Part shown: positions 36,229 through 45,449 of the stretch, one piece after another
Layout of the letters: every line of letters begins with the position of its first letter
How positions within the stretch are numbered: the first letter of the stretch is position 1
Source of the DNA: Promicromonospora iranensis
Lineage (GTDB): Bacteria > Actinomycetota > Actinomycetes > Actinomycetales > Cellulomonadaceae
Length of the DNA: 64,000 bases
Assembly: GCF_028994775.1 (NCBI RefSeq)
Contig: NZ_JAJQMN010000013.1
Location: forward strand, 1 to 64,000
Direction: 5' to 3'
The notes under the pieces: generated by a model
What the model was told of the DNA's origin: nothing
Databases searched by the model: none
The model's input: the letters and a program-made list of their open reading frames with translations, nothing else
Made by a program: the position numbers and the translations under genes

Positions 36229-37614
36229 GTGAGCCATTCCGCACACACCACCCGCCCGTCCGACCAGAGTGCCGACGCCGCTCCCGGCGCGGCAGGTGAC
36301 GAACGCAGGACCTTCGTCATCGACACGTCTGTGCTGTTGAGTGATCCCAAGGCGATGTTGCGGTTCGCGGAGCACGATGTCGTACTCCCCATCGTCGTGA
36401 TCACGGAGCTGGAGGCCAAGCGTCATCACGCCGAGCTCGGGTACTTCGCCCGGAGCGCCCTGCGGATGCTGGACGGGCTGCGGGTGAAGCACGGCCGCCT
36501 CGACTCACCGGTCCCCGTGGGGGACGCGGACGGCACGCTGCGGGTGGAGCTCAACCACGTGGACCCGACGGTCCTGCCCGCCGGGTTCCGGCTGGGGGAC
36601 AACGACACCCGGATCCTCGCGGTGGCCGCCAACCTCGCGGCGGAGGGCAACAGGGTCACGGTCGTCTCCAAGGACCTGCCGATGCGGGTGAAGGCGTCCG
36701 CCGTCGGCCTGCAGGCCGAGGAGTACAAGGCGGAGCTCGCGGTGGACTCGGGCTGGACCGGGATGCGCGAGATCGACCTGTCCGACGAGCAGATGGGGTC
36801 GCTCTGGGAGAACGACTCGGTGGACATCGCGTCCCTGGACCCGGCGACCGTCGAGGCGGCCTCGCCGCTGCTGGTCCACACCGGGATGGTGGTGCACTCG
36901 CCGGGCGGTTCCGCGCTCGGCCGCGTGACGGCGGACAAGCGGGTCCAGCTGGTCCGGGGCGACCAGGAGGTGTTCGGGGTACACGGCCGCTCGGCGGAGC
37001 AGAGGGTGGCCATCGACCTGCTGCTCGACCCGGAGATCGGCATCGTCTCGCTCGGCGGGCGGGCCGGTACGGGCAAGTCGGCACTCGCGCTGTGCGCCGG
37101 CCTGGAGTCCGTGCTGGAGCGCCAGCAGCACCGCAAGGTGGTCGTCTTCCGGCCGCTGTACGCGGTGGGCGGGCAGGAGCTGGGCTACCTGCCCGGCTCC
37201 GAGTCCGAGAAGATGAACCCCTGGGCGCAGGCCGTCTATGACACGCTCGGCGCCCTGGTCTCACCCGCCGTGGTGGAGGAGGTCATCGCGCGCGACATGC
37301 TCGAGGTGCTGCCGCTCACGCACATCCGCGGGCGGTCCCTGCACGACTCGTTCGTCATCGTGGACGAGGCGCAGTCCCTGGAGCGGAACGTCCTGCTGAC
37401 GGTGCTGTCGCGGATCGGCCAGAGCTCGCGCGTCGTGCTCACCCACGACGTCGCTCAGCGCGACAACCTGCGGGTAGGTCGGCACGACGGTGTCGCGGCG
37501 GTCATCGAGGCGCTCAAGGGGCACCCGCTCTTCGCGCACATCACGCTCACCCGGTCGGAGCGTTCCCGGGTGGCGGCGCTGGTGACCGAGATGCTGGAGC
37601 GCCTGGAGGTCTGA
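36229..37614 (+). CDS. PIN domain plus PhoH ATPase protein (PhoH2 type)
   Basis: 461 aa from GTG 36229, with GGAGGGAG 7 nt upstream. A ~28-residue polar lead is followed by a PIN ribonuclease domain (about 30-165; [20 protein letters not shown] and LGDNDTRI supply the acidic metal ligands) and a PhoH ATPase domain (about 250-455; Walker [11 protein letters not shown], Walker [13 protein letters not shown]). Mycobacterial PhoH2 proteins with this order are RNA-unwinding ribonucleases, and in mycobacteria a small antitoxin-like gene (phoAT) lies directly upstream. A 13-bp stem terminator follows. Confidence 0.93.
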   Translation: MSHSAHTTRPSDQSADAAPGAAGDERRTFVIDTSVLLSDPKAMLRFAEHDVVLPIVVITELEAKRHHAELGYFARSALRMLDGLRVKHGRLDSPVPVGDADGTLRVELNHVDPTVLPAGFRLGDNDTRILAVAANLAAEGNRVTVVSKDLPMRVKASAVGLQAEEYKAELAVDSGWTGMREIDLSDEQMGSLWENDSVDIASLDPATVEAASPLLVHTGMVVHSPGGSALGRVTADKRVQLVRGDQEVFGVHGRSAEQRVAIDLLLDPEIGIVSLGGRAGTGKSALALCAGLESVLERQQHRKVVVFRPLYAVGGQELGYLPGSESEKMNPWAQAVYDTLGALVSPAVVEEVIARDMLEVLPLTHIRGRSLHDSFVIVDEAQSLERNVLLTVLSRIGQSSRVVLTHDVAQRDNLRVGRHDGVAAVIEALKGHPLFAHITLTRSERSRVAALVTEMLERLEV

Positions 37615-37645
37615 CCCACCGGTCGCTCCTACCGGGAACGCAGCG

Positions 37646-37677
37646 GGCGCTCAGGCCAACTTGGTGGCCTGAGCGCC
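37646..37677 (+). terminator. Terminator hairpin of phoH
   Basis: GGCGCTCAGGCCA/TGGCCTGAGCGCC, a perfect 13-bp stem with a 6-nt loop, 31 bp after the phoH stop. Confidence 0.7.
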
Positions 37678-37786
37678 TGCTGCGTGCTGAACCTCTGGCA
37701 CGGAAGAGGCGTGCCGCCGGACGGAACCCCCCAGCCCCGCAGTCCGGCGGTACGCCTCTTCGAGTGCATGAGCGACAGTAGCAGAA

Positions 37787-37805
37787 TTAGGTAAGGCTAA
37801 CCAAA
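37787..37805. promoter_or_regulatory. DtxR/IdeR-type iron box
   Basis: TTAGGTAAGGCTAACCAAA agrees at 17 of 19 positions with the known DtxR/IdeR consensus TTAGGTTAGGCTAACCTAA. It lies 72 bp before the GPP34 start and after the phoH terminator, so the GPP34 gene is its only downstream target in the window. Confidence 0.65.
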
Positions 37806-37877
37806 GGACGGGGCATCTGACGTCGACGCTCGTCTCAATACGGGCGTTGTCTCCCTTGTCGGATATAGCATCGGCCC

Positions 37878-38651
37878 ATGCTTATTGCCGAAGACTTCCT
37901 GCTGCTCGCCGTCGACGACGAGACGGGCAAGACCGCCAACGTCGACAACCTGGGTGTGCGCCTCGCGGGCGCGCTCCTGGCCGACCTCGCCGCCGCCAAC
38001 AAGACCCTCATGCGGGGCGCGCCGGAGGCCGGCGCTACCAAGGAGGAGCGCGAGAAGGCCGGAGACACCACGCTGCTCGTCACCGACAACACGCCCACCG
38101 GTCACGTGGCGCTGGACGCAGCCCTGCAGGCCGTGCTCGCGACGCCCGAGGCGCCGGCGCGGAAGGTCGTCGAGGCCATCTCCAAGGACGCCGAGGAGAA
38201 CCTGCTGGCCGCGCTCGTCGAGCGCGGGATCCTGGAGAAGGAGGAGACCAAGCTCTTCCGCATGCTCCCGATCACTCGCTGGCCCGCCGCCGACTCGAGC
38301 CACGAGACCGCGCTGCGCGCCAACCTCACGAAGATCCTCGTCGAGGGCGCGGAGCCCGACGAGCGGACCGCCACCCTGATCTCCCTGCTGCACGGGTCCG
38401 GCCTCATCGGCGGCCTGGTCGGCAAGGAGCAGCGCAAGGCCGCCCAGGAGCGCGCCGAGGAGATCGCCGGGAGCGAGTGGGGCGTCGCCACGGTCGCGAC
38501 CCAGGTCGCCATCGCGGCGACGGTCGCCACGGTCGCCACCGTTGGGGCCGCCGCGGCGGCGTACATCCTCCTGTCGAACGACGCCGACAAGGGCGCCGCG
38601 CCGGCCGAGACCACCGCTGCTCCCGAGGCCGCCGAGGCGCCCGCGGTCTGA
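37878..38651 (+). CDS. GPP34 (GOLPH3-like) family protein with C-terminal membrane segment
   Basis: 257 aa. The opening LIAEDFLLLAVDDETGK and the helical body (LAGALLADLAAANKTL, VVEAISKDAEENLLAALVERGILEKEE in outline) are typical of the GPP34 family, whose eukaryotic member GOLPH3 binds phosphatidylinositol-4-phosphate; the bacterial role is unknown. Residues ~205-232 form an Ala/Val-rich membrane segment (VATVATVGAAAAAYILLS) followed by a short Ala/Glu tail, so it may be tail-anchored. TATAGC lies 8 nt before the ATG, suggesting a leaderless or nearly leaderless mRNA. An iron box upstream suggests control by iron. Confidence 0.85.
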   Translation: MLIAEDFLLLAVDDETGKTANVDNLGVRLAGALLADLAAANKTLMRGAPEAGATKEEREKAGDTTLLVTDNTPTGHVALDAALQAVLATPEAPARKVVEAISKDAEENLLAALVERGILEKEETKLFRMLPITRWPAADSSHETALRANLTKILVEGAEPDERTATLISLLHGSGLIGGLVGKEQRKAAQERAEEIAGSEWGVATVATQVAIAATVATVATVGAAAAAYILLSNDADKGAAPAETTAAPEAAEAPAV

Positions 38652-38670
38652 GGCGACCACCCGGCCGGCG

Positions 38671-38712
38671 GCAGTCGCTAGCTGGCAGTCGCTGGTCGGC
38701 AGTCGCTGGTCG
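38671..38712. repeat. Three tandem 14-bp repeats
   Basis: GCAGTCGCTAGCTG followed by two copies of GCAGTCGCTGGTCG at 38685 and 38699; the third copy runs into the adjoining palindrome. Non-coding, 20 bp after the GPP34 stop. Confidence 0.8.
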
Positions 38713-38750
38713 AGCTTGTCGAGACCCTGGGTCTCGGCAAGCTCGACCAG
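38706..38750. terminator. 45-bp palindrome between GPP34 and fumC genes
   Basis: 22-nt arms (38706-38727, 38729-38750; 21 of 22 pair, the odd one a G-T type change) around a single T. It shares the 19-bp core GGTCGAGCTTGTCGAGACC with the element at 33741-33790. Again it lies between convergent genes. Confidence 0.7.
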
Positions 38751-38794
38751 TGTGACCGGCCGCCTGCGCCGTCAGGCGCCCAGAGGCAGGGGTG

Positions 38795-40219
38795 TCAGGC
38801 CTGCGGCGGCCGCGTCATCGACAGCACGTCGAGTGCGGTGTCCAGCTGCGCCTCGGTGAGCTCGCCGCGCTCGACGAAACCGAGGTCGATCACGGCCTGA
38901 CGCACCGTGATGCCCTCCTTGACGGCGGTCTTGGCGACCTTGGCCGCGGCCTCGTAGCCGATCACGCGGTTCAGGGGCGTCACGATCGACGGCGACGACT
39001 CGGCGAGCGCACGGGCGCGCTCGACGTTCGCGGTGATCCCCACGATGGTCTTGTCCGCGAGCACGCGCGAGGAGTTCGAGAGCAGGCGGATCGACTCGAG
39101 CACCCCCTGCGCGATCACGGGGATCTGCACGTTGAGCTCGAACGAGCCGGACGCACCGGCCCAGGCCACCGTCGCGTCGTTGCCGATGACGCGTGCGCAC
39201 ACCATGAGCACGGCCTCGGGGATGACGGGGTTGACCTTGCCCGGCATGATCGACGAGCCCGGCTGCAGGTCGGGCAGCGCGATCTCGCCCAGGCCGGTGT
39301 TCGGGCCGGAGCCCATCCAGCGCAGGTCGTTGCAGATCTTCGTCACGGAGACCGCGATGGTACGCAGCACACCCGACAGCTCGACCAGGCCGTCCCGCGC
39401 CGACTGCGCCTCGAAGTGGTCGCGGGCCTCGGTCAGCGGCAGGCCGGTGTCCTCCGCGAGCAGGGCGATGACCCGCTGCGGGAAGCCGGCCGGGGTGTTG
39501 ATGCCCGTGCCGACCGCGGTACCGCCCAGCGGCACCTCGGCGGCCCGCGGCAGCGCGGCCTGCAGGCGCTCCACGCCGTAGCGGACGGCGGCGGCGTAGC
39601 CGCCGAACTCCTGGCCCAGCGTGACCGGGGTGGCGTCCATGAGGTGCGTGCGGCCGGACTTCACGACCTCCGCGTACTCCACGGACTTCGCCTGGAGCGC
39701 GTCCGCCAGGTGGGTCAGCGCGGGGATCAGGTCGTTGACGACACCCGAGGTCGCCGCGACGTGCACCGAGGTCGGGAACACGTCGTTCGACGACTGCGAC
39801 GCGTTGACATGGTCGTTCGGGTGCACGTCCTTGCCGAGCGCAGCGGTGGCGAGCGTCGCGAGGACCTCGTTGGTGTTCATGTTCGACGACGTGCCCGAGC
39901 CGGTCTGGAAGACGTCGACCGGGAAGTGGCTGTCGTGCTTGCCGGAGGCGACCTCGTCCGCGGCGGCGACGATAGCGTCGGCGATGTCCTTGTCGAGCAC
40001 GCCGAGCTCCGCGTTCGCGGTGGCGGCGGCCTTCTTCACGCGGGCGAGGGCCTCGATGTGCCCACGTTCGAGGGGGGTGCCGGAGATCGGGAAGTTCTCG
40101 ACGGCACGCTGGGTCTGGGCGCGGTACAGCGCGTTCTTCGGAACGCGCACCTCACCCATGGTGTCGTGCTCGATTCGGAACTCGGTGTCGCCGGACGGGA
40201 CGACGGTGTCAGCAGTCAT
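38795..40219 (-). CDS. fumC: Class II fumarase
   Basis: 474 aa. Fumarase/aspartase superfamily signature [11 protein letters not shown] and the class II fumarase regions [22 protein letters not shown] and [12 protein letters not shown] with the catalytic His are all present. It interconverts fumarate and malate in the TCA cycle, so it sits downstream of the succinate and malate made by the aceBA shunt in this window. Monocistronic; the carbonic anhydrase operon lies behind and points the same way. Confidence 0.97.
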   Translation of the reverse strand: MTADTVVPSGDTEFRIEHDTMGEVRVPKNALYRAQTQRAVENFPISGTPLERGHIEALARVKKAAATANAELGVLDKDIADAIVAAADEVASGKHDSHFPVDVFQTGSGTSSNMNTNEVLATLATAALGKDVHPNDHVNASQSSNDVFPTSVHVAATSGVVNDLIPALTHLADALQAKSVEYAEVVKSGRTHLMDATPVTLGQEFGGYAAAVRYGVERLQAALPRAAEVPLGGTAVGTGINTPAGFPQRVIALLAEDTGLPLTEARDHFEAQSARDGLVELSGVLRTIAVSVTKICNDLRWMGSGPNTGLGEIALPDLQPGSSIMPGKVNPVIPEAVLMVCARVIGNDATVAWAGASGSFELNVQIPVIAQGVLESIRLLSNSSRVLADKTIVGITANVERARALAESSPSIVTPLNRVIGYEAAAKVAKTAVKEGITVRQAVIDLGFVERGELTEAQLDTALDVLSMTRPPQA

Positions 40220-40300
40220 GGTTCTATCGTGCCGCAGCCGCGCCCGGGCAACGCACCTGAGCGCGTGACTCGTGTCACCCCGGCACCCCTCGCGCCCTCG

Positions 40301-40984
40301 TCACCCGGCCTGCGGCACGGCTGCGGGCTGCTCCCCGACGTCGCCGATCACGTTCACCATCCGTGCGCTGCCCTCGGCGAGGTCGTACTCGAGGCCGACC
40401 ACGGCGCACCGGCCCTCCTCGACGGCCCGCGCCAGGCCCGCCGAATAGCTGTGCAGCATCCCGACGGTGTGCTTCACGTGCTCGCGACGCAGCACGTCCT
40501 GGTCGGCCAGTGCCGCCATGACCGTGGCAGGGTCGCCCGAGGTGATGTTGACGATCGACGGGATCACGCGGTCCACCACGGCACGCACGAACCCACCGGG
40601 CTGCTCACCCGAGGCGAGCGTGTGCGCCGCGGCGGCCACCGCGCCGCACGAGTCGTGGCCCAGCACGACGACGAGCGAGGCCCCGAGCACGTCGACCCCG
40701 TACTCGATGGAGCCGATCACCGTCGTGTCCACGACGTGTCCGGCGGTGCGGACCACGAACACGTCGCCCAGACCCTGGTCGAAGATGATCTCGGCGGCGA
40801 CGCGGGAGTCCGAGCAGCCGAAGATCACCGTGTGCGGGTGCTGCGCGGCCTGCAGCTCCCGGCGGCGGTCCGCGTTCTGCGACGGGTGGGCCGGGGCGTC
40901 CGCGACGAAGCGGTCGTTGCCGGAGCGCAGCAGCGCCCAGGCATCGCGCGGGCTGATTCGTTCCGGGTTCTGGTTCAGGCTCAT
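40301..40984 (-). CDS. Beta-class carbonic anhydrase
   Basis: 227 aa from ATG 40984, overlapping the PfkB gene stop by 4 bp. Zinc ligands Cys57 (FGCSDSR), His110 and Cys113 (LGHDSCGA), and the catalytic Asp59-Arg61 pair are all present. It hydrates CO2 to bicarbonate. It is the last gene of the xseB-pfkB-carbonic anhydrase overlap operon. Confidence 0.95.
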   Translation of the reverse strand: MSLNQNPERISPRDAWALLRSGNDRFVADAPAHPSQNADRRRELQAAQHPHTVIFGCSDSRVAAEIIFDQGLGDVFVVRTAGHVVDTTVIGSIEYGVDVLGASLVVVLGHDSCGAVAAAAHTLASGEQPGGFVRAVVDRVIPSIVNITSGDPATVMAALADQDVLRREHVKHTVGMLHSYSAGLARAVEEGRCAVVGLEYDLAEGSARMVNVIGDVGEQPAAVPQAG

Positions 40985-41937
40985 GATCCGACCTCCTCGC
41001 GACGCGGCGGGTTGGCTCCCGCCCGGGACACCGTGATGGCTGCGACGGCGCAGCAGCGGTCCAGGACCTGCTGCACGGTCGCCGGGTCGATGGCGTTGAG
41101 CGCGTTCCGCCGGTCGGCACCCAGCAGGTCTCGTTCCCACAAGCCGTCGATGAGGGCGCCCATGAACGAGTCGCCGGCACCCACGGTGTCGACCACCTCG
41201 ACCTGCGGGGCGACCGCCTCGACCACACCCGCGTCGGACACGGCGACCGCGCCCTTGCCGCCGAACGTGACCACGACCAGCGCGGGCGTGCCGCGCTGCC
41301 AGTCGTGCGCCACGGCCACCGGGTCGGACCCGGGGTACAGCCAGCCCAGGTCCTCGTCGCTCACCTTCACCACGTCCGAGAGCTGCACGAGCGCCTCGAC
41401 GCGCGGGCGCACCTCCTCGGGGTCGCCCATGATCGCGGGCCGCGCGTTCGGGTCGTACGTGGTGGTCGACGTCGTCCGCGCCGCCTCGAGAACCTGTCGC
41501 ACCTCCGTGGCGCCCGGCTCGAGGATCGCCGCGATGGAGCCGGTGTGGACGGCGACGGCGTCGGTGCCGCCCACCTGGGCGCTGGGCTCCCTGCTGGTGT
41601 CCGCACCCGGCATCGCCTCGGCGGGGACACGCCAGGCCAGGTCGAAGTCGTACGTGGCGGAGCCGCTCTCGTCGAGCGTGGCCACCGCGACGCTGGTGCG
41701 CTCCGCGCCGTCGCTACCCGGCACCAGGGCGACACCGGAGTCGGCCAGCCACGCACGCACCAGGTCACCCCGGGCGTCGGCTCCGAGCCACGTCGCGAGC
41801 CGGACCTCCCGGCTCAGGCGACCCAGCGTGAGCGCGACGTTGGCGATGCTTCCCCCGGGATGCTCGGCGGAGGAACCGTCCGGCCGGTGCACCTCGTCCA
41901 CGAGGGCCTCGCCCACGGCGAGGACGTACCGGCTCAC
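40981..41937 (-). CDS. PfkB family carbohydrate kinase, fructokinase-like
   Basis: 318 aa from GTG 41937, which overlaps the xseB stop (GTGA). PfkB signatures: [16 protein letters not shown] near the N-terminus and the C-terminal [18 protein letters not shown] with the catalytic Asp and anion-hole GAGD. Family members phosphorylate fructose, ribose, adenosine or similar; this one most resembles fructokinases but lacks sugar-transport neighbours. Both ends overlap neighbours by 4 bp, so the three genes are translationally coupled. Confidence 0.9.
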   Translation of the reverse strand: MSRYVLAVGEALVDEVHRPDGSSAEHPGGSIANVALTLGRLSREVRLATWLGADARGDLVRAWLADSGVALVPGSDGAERTSVAVATLDESGSATYDFDLAWRVPAEAMPGADTSREPSAQVGGTDAVAVHTGSIAAILEPGATEVRQVLEAARTTSTTTYDPNARPAIMGDPEEVRPRVEALVQLSDVVKVSDEDLGWLYPGSDPVAVAHDWQRGTPALVVVTFGGKGAVAVSDAGVVEAVAPQVEVVDTVGAGDSFMGALIDGLWERDLLGADRRNALNAIDPATVQQVLDRCCAVAAITVSRAGANPPRREEVGS

Positions 41938-42206
41938 TCGGCGTCCTCCGGCGACCCGGCCGACGAGAGCGACCCGCTCTGCGCGGCGGCGAGGCGCTCG
42001 CGGGCGCCGTCCAGCCACTCCTGGCAGCGGGCCGCCAGGGCCTCACCACGCTCCCAGAGGGCGAGCGACGCCTCCAGCGGCTCCCCGCCGGTCTCCAGGC
42101 GGCCGACCACCTGCACGAGCTCGTCGCGTGCCTGCTCATAGCTGAGGGAGGCGACGTCGGGTGCGTCGCTCACCGCATCGGTTCCAGTCACAGCATCTGT
42201 ACTCAC
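41934..42206 (-). CDS. xseB: Exodeoxyribonuclease VII small subunit
   Basis: 90 aa from GTG 42206. The conserved core [34 protein letters not shown] in outline is diagnostic for XseB. It joins XseA in the nuclease that degrades single-stranded DNA. Unusually, xseA is not adjacent but lies 8.4 kb away at 50644-51906; the two are normally neighbours. It leads the operon with a sugar kinase and a carbonic anhydrase. The N-terminal ~18 residues are a variable Thr/Asp/Ala-rich lead. Confidence 0.95.
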   Translation of the reverse strand: MSTDAVTGTDAVSDAPDVASLSYEQARDELVQVVGRLETGGEPLEASLALWERGEALAARCQEWLDGARERLAAAQSGSLSSAGSPEDAE

Positions 42207-42275
42207 GGGGAACAGTCAACAGCACGCCACCGACATCTGCGGAGTCCGTCCACAGGAAAGAGTTTGGTCCTGACC

Positions 42276-42291
42276 GGTCCGACGTCGGACC
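42276..42291. promoter_or_regulatory. 16-bp perfect palindrome in the xseB/ABC-F divergent region
   Basis: GGTCCGACGTCGGACC, perfectly self-complementary, ends 10 bp before the ABC-F start codon. It could be an operator or a small hairpin in the ABC-F leader. Confidence 0.4.
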
Positions 42292-42301
42292 ATGGTGACC
42301 C

Positions 42302-43921
42302 ATGGGCCATCTCGAAGTAGCGCACGTCGAATACCACCTGCCGGATGGCCGGACCCTCCTGGGGGACGTGTCGTTCCGCGTGGGCGAGGGCAGTGCGACG
42401 GCGATCGTCGGCCCGAACGGCGCGGGCAAGACCACGCTGCTGCGCATCATCACCGGCGAGCTCGCGCCCCACGCCGGATCCGTGGCCGTGAGCGGCGGGC
42501 TCGGCGTCATGCGCCAGTTCGTCGGGTCGGTGCGCGACGAGACCACGGTGCGCGACCTGCTGGTGTCCGTGTCCGCACCCCGCCTGCGCGAGGTGGCGCG
42601 CGCCGTCGACGAGGCCGAGCACCGGATGCTGACGGTCGACGACGAGGCCGCCCAGATGGCGTACGCCCAGGCGCTCTCGGACTGGGCGGAGGTGCGCGGG
42701 TACGAGGCCGAGACGCTGTGGGACGTCTGCACGATGGCCGCGCTCGGCATCCCGTACGACCGGGCGCAGTTCCGCGAGGTGCGGACGATGTCGGGCGGCG
42801 AGCAGAAGCGGCTCGTGCTGGAGGCGCTGCTGCGCGGTACCGACGAGGTCCTGCTGCTCGACGAGCCCGACAACTACCTGGACGTGCCCGGCAAGCGCTG
42901 GCTGGAGGCGCAGCTCAAGGCCACCCGGAAGACGGTCCTGTTCGTGTCCCACGACCGGGAGCTGCTGTCGCAGGCCGCCGACCGGATCGTGTCCCTGGAG
43001 CCGAGCCCCGCGGGTGCGGACGCCTGGGTGCACGGCGGCGGCTTCGCCACGTTCCACGACGCACGCCGTGAGCGGTTCGCGCGGTTCGAGGAGCTGCGGC
43101 GCCGCTGGGACGAGAAGCACACCCAGCTCAAGAAGCTGGTCCTGACGCTGCGCAACCAGGCGGCGAGCAGCCCCGACATGGCGTCGCGCTACCGCGCGGC
43201 GCAGACGCGGCTGAAGAAGTTCGAGGAGGCAGGCCCCCCGCCGGAGCCGCCGCGCGAGCAGGACATCACCATGAAGCTGCGCGGCGGGCGCACGGGCCTG
43301 CGCGCCGTGACGTGCGAGGGGCTCGAGCTCACCGGGCTGATGAAGCCGTTCGACCTGGAGGTCTTCTACGGCGAGCGGGTAGCGGTGCTGGGCTCGAACG
43401 GCTCCGGCAAGTCCCACTTCCTGCGGCTGCTCGCCGGCGGCGACGTCGCCCACACGGGCTCGTGGAAGCTCGGGGCGCGGGTCGTCGCCGGCCACTTCGC
43501 GCAGACGCACGCGCACCCGGAGCTGTTCGGCCGCGCGCTGCTCGACATCCTGTGGGAGGACCACGCGCAGGACAAGGGCAAGGCGATGGCGCGGCTGCGA
43601 CGCTACGAGCTCACCGAGGCCGCGGACCGGCCCTTCGACCGCCTGTCCGGCGGGCAGCAGGCTCGGTTCCAGATCCTGCTGCTCGAGCTCGACGGATCGA
43701 CGGCGCTGCTCCTCGACGAGCCCACCGACAACCTCGACCTCGAGTCCGCGGAAGCGCTGCAGGAGGGCCTGGAGTCGTTCGACGGGACGGTGCTGGCCGT
43801 GACGCACGACCGCTGGTTCGCGCGGTCCTTCGACCGCTATCTCGTCTTCGGTGCCGACGGCGTGGTGCGCGAGACGTCTGAACCCGTGTGGGACGAGCGC
43901 CGGGTGGAGCGCGAGCGGTAG
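42302..43921 (+). CDS. ABC-F family ATP-binding protein
   Basis: 539 aa with two ABC domains and no membrane segments. First domain: Walker A GPNGAGKTT, signature MSGGEQKRL, Walker B VLLLDEPDNYLD; second: GSNGSGKSH, LSGGQQAR, LLLDEPTDNLD. The linker (about 250-320) is long, charged and helical, as in ABC-F proteins that act on the ribosome (translation factors of the Ett type or antibiotic-resistance target protectors). Which subgroup is not decided by sequence; a housekeeping Ett-like role is as likely as resistance. Confidence 0.93.
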   Translation: MGHLEVAHVEYHLPDGRTLLGDVSFRVGEGSATAIVGPNGAGKTTLLRIITGELAPHAGSVAVSGGLGVMRQFVGSVRDETTVRDLLVSVSAPRLREVARAVDEAEHRMLTVDDEAAQMAYAQALSDWAEVRGYEAETLWDVCTMAALGIPYDRAQFREVRTMSGGEQKRLVLEALLRGTDEVLLLDEPDNYLDVPGKRWLEAQLKATRKTVLFVSHDRELLSQAADRIVSLEPSPAGADAWVHGGGFATFHDARRERFARFEELRRRWDEKHTQLKKLVLTLRNQAASSPDMASRYRAAQTRLKKFEEAGPPPEPPREQDITMKLRGGRTGLRAVTCEGLELTGLMKPFDLEVFYGERVAVLGSNGSGKSHFLRLLAGGDVAHTGSWKLGARVVAGHFAQTHAHPELFGRALLDILWEDHAQDKGKAMARLRRYELTEAADRPFDRLSGGQQARFQILLLELDGSTALLLDEPTDNLDLESAEALQEGLESFDGTVLAVTHDRWFARSFDRYLVFGADGVVRETSEPVWDERRVERER

Positions 43922-43940
43922 GCGGCTCCCGGTGCGCGGC

Positions 43941-44567
43941 TCAGGCGCCGCGCACCGCGGGCGCGACGCCGTGGACCGCGAGCTGCTCCAGCAGGACGTC
44001 GTGCCCTTCCTGGAGCCGCCAGTGCACGGCGGCCATGCCCGTGGACCGGGCGCCCTCGACGTTGGGGGAGTGGTCGTCGATGAACAGGACCTCGGCGGGC
44101 GGGGCGCCGATCCGGGTCGCCGCCTTGAGGAAGAACGCGGGGTCCGGCTTCGCCACGCCCAGGTCGCAGGAGTAGAGGCTGACGTCGAACAGGTCGTCGT
44201 ACGGCAGCGTGGCCTTCATGTGGTCGGCCCGACGCCGGATCTGGTTGGTCCCCAGGTGTACCCCGTAGCCGGCCTCGCGCAGCTCCCGAACCAGGTCGAG
44301 CGAAGCCGGCGCGGGCTCGATGTTCTGCCACACCGCCGCATACAGGTCGGCGGCCGGCACCTCGACGCCGTACTCCCGGAGAACGCCGGCGAGGACCGGC
44401 AGGAAGTCGTCGTTGCCCGCGAGGAGCAGGTGCTCCCGCTCGGACGCGAGGGTCAGGATCTCGCGGGTCTGCTCGCCGAGGAGCTGCTCGGCGGCGTGGT
44501 AGAAGCCGTTGGGGAACCCCTGGAGCACGCCGTCGGCGTCGAACAGGATGTGTCGGATGGTCGTCAC
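43941..44567 (-). CDS. HAD superfamily hydrolase
   Basis: 208 aa from GTG 44567; TACGGT lies 6 nt upstream, so the 13-residue in-frame extension to 44606 is unlikely. HAD motif I is HILFDADGVLQG (nucleophile DxD), motif II GTNQ, motif III KPDPAFF with its Lys, motif IV FIDDHSPNVEGA. The cap lies between residues ~15 and 95. This IA-type group includes sugar-phosphate and phosphoglycolate phosphatases; substrate unknown. Convergent with ABC-F (19 bp apart) and divergent from the SDR gene. Confidence 0.9.
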   Translation of the reverse strand: MTTIRHILFDADGVLQGFPNGFYHAAEQLLGEQTREILTLASEREHLLLAGNDDFLPVLAGVLREYGVEVPAADLYAAVWQNIEPAPASLDLVRELREAGYGVHLGTNQIRRRADHMKATLPYDDLFDVSLYSCDLGVAKPDPAFFLKAATRIGAPPAEVLFIDDHSPNVEGARSTGMAAVHWRLQEGHDVLLEQLAVHGVAPAVRGA

Positions 44568-44573
44568 GGACGA

Positions 44574-44579
44574 ACCGTA
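44574..44579 (-). promoter_or_regulatory. Leaderless -10 element of the HAD gene
   Basis: TACGGT on the minus strand, 6 nt before GTG 44567, with no ribosome-binding site. Confidence 0.45.
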
Positions 44580-44613
44580 ACCGGCCCGGTGATCCACCCG
44601 GCACAAAAAACCC

Positions 44614-44640
44614 GGTCACAGATCCCGGGTGCTCCCGGTC
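44614..44640 (+). promoter_or_regulatory. Candidate ECF41-type promoter of the SDR gene
   Basis: GGTCACA (44614-44620), 16-bp spacer, GGTC (44637-44640). This resembles the TGTCACA..CGTC promoter I recall for ECF41 sigma factors, one of which is encoded just downstream of this SDR gene. The leader to ATG 44702 holds two small hairpins. Confidence 0.4.
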
Positions 44641-44701
44641 GAACTCATGACGGCCGATCGGGCCGTCGCGACAACGTCGCGGACATGAATGGGAGCACAT
44701 C

Positions 44702-45445
44702 ATGAAGATCGTGGTCATCGGAGGCACCGGCCTCGTCGGCAGCCAGGTCGTGAACAACCTGCGGGAGCACGGGCACGAAGCGGTCGCCGCCGCGCCGCAG
44801 ACCGGCGTGAACACGCTGACGGGCGAGGGCCTGCCCGAGGTGCTCGAGGGCGCGCAGGCGGTCGTCGACCTCAGCAACTCGCCCTCGTTCGCGGAGGAGG
44901 ACGTCACGAGCTTCTTCCGGACCTCGACGACGAACCTGCTCGAGGCCGAGGCGAAGGCGGGGGTGCAGCACCATGTGATCCTCTCGATCGTGGGAGCCGA
45001 GGGCATCGACTCGGGCTACATGCGCGCCAAGGTCGTGCAGGAGGAAATCGTGAAGGCCTCCGGCTCCGGCTGGTCGATCGTGCGGTCCACGCAGTTCCTC
45101 GAGTTCCTCGGCTCGATCGCTGACACGGCGACGGTCGACGGTGTCGTCCACATCGCACCGGTCCGGTTCCAGCCGATCGCCTCCGCGGACGTCGCCCGCT
45201 TCGTGGCCAGGACGGCGGCCGGCACCCCGCTGGGAGCGACCATCGAGATCGCCGGGCCGGAGGTCTTCGGCTTCGACGAGATCGTGCGCACCTACCTCGC
45301 CTCGAAGGACGACCCGCGCGAGGTCCGCGCCGACCCGAGCGCCACGTACTTCGGTGCGCCGCTCCAGGACGGTGAGCTCGTGCCGCACGGGGAGGCGCAG
45401 CTGGGCGAGATCAGCTACGAGCAGTGGCGGAGTTCCCAGGCGTAG
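44702..45445 (+). CDS. NmrA/SDR-type NAD(P)-binding oxidoreductase
   Basis: 247 aa behind GGGAG. An atypical SDR of the NmrA/COG0702 type: GGTGLVGSQVV dinucleotide loop at residues 7-17, DLSNSPSF, HHVILSIVGAEG, and a RAKVVQEEIV active-site Lys region without a full YxxxK. ECF41 sigma factors are known to sit beside such oxidoreductases or carboxymuconolactone decarboxylases and to control them. The convergent SigJ-like gene ends only 4 bp away, so this protein is the probable target. Physiological substrate unknown. Confidence 0.85.
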   Translation: MKIVVIGGTGLVGSQVVNNLREHGHEAVAAAPQTGVNTLTGEGLPEVLEGAQAVVDLSNSPSFAEEDVTSFFRTSTTNLLEAEAKAGVQHHVILSIVGAEGIDSGYMRAKVVQEEIVKASGSGWSIVRSTQFLEFLGSIADTATVDGVVHIAPVRFQPIASADVARFVARTAAGTPLGATIEIAGPEVFGFDEIVRTYLASKDDPREVRADPSATYFGAPLQDGELVPHGEAQLGEISYEQWRSSQA

Positions 45446-45449
45446 CCGA

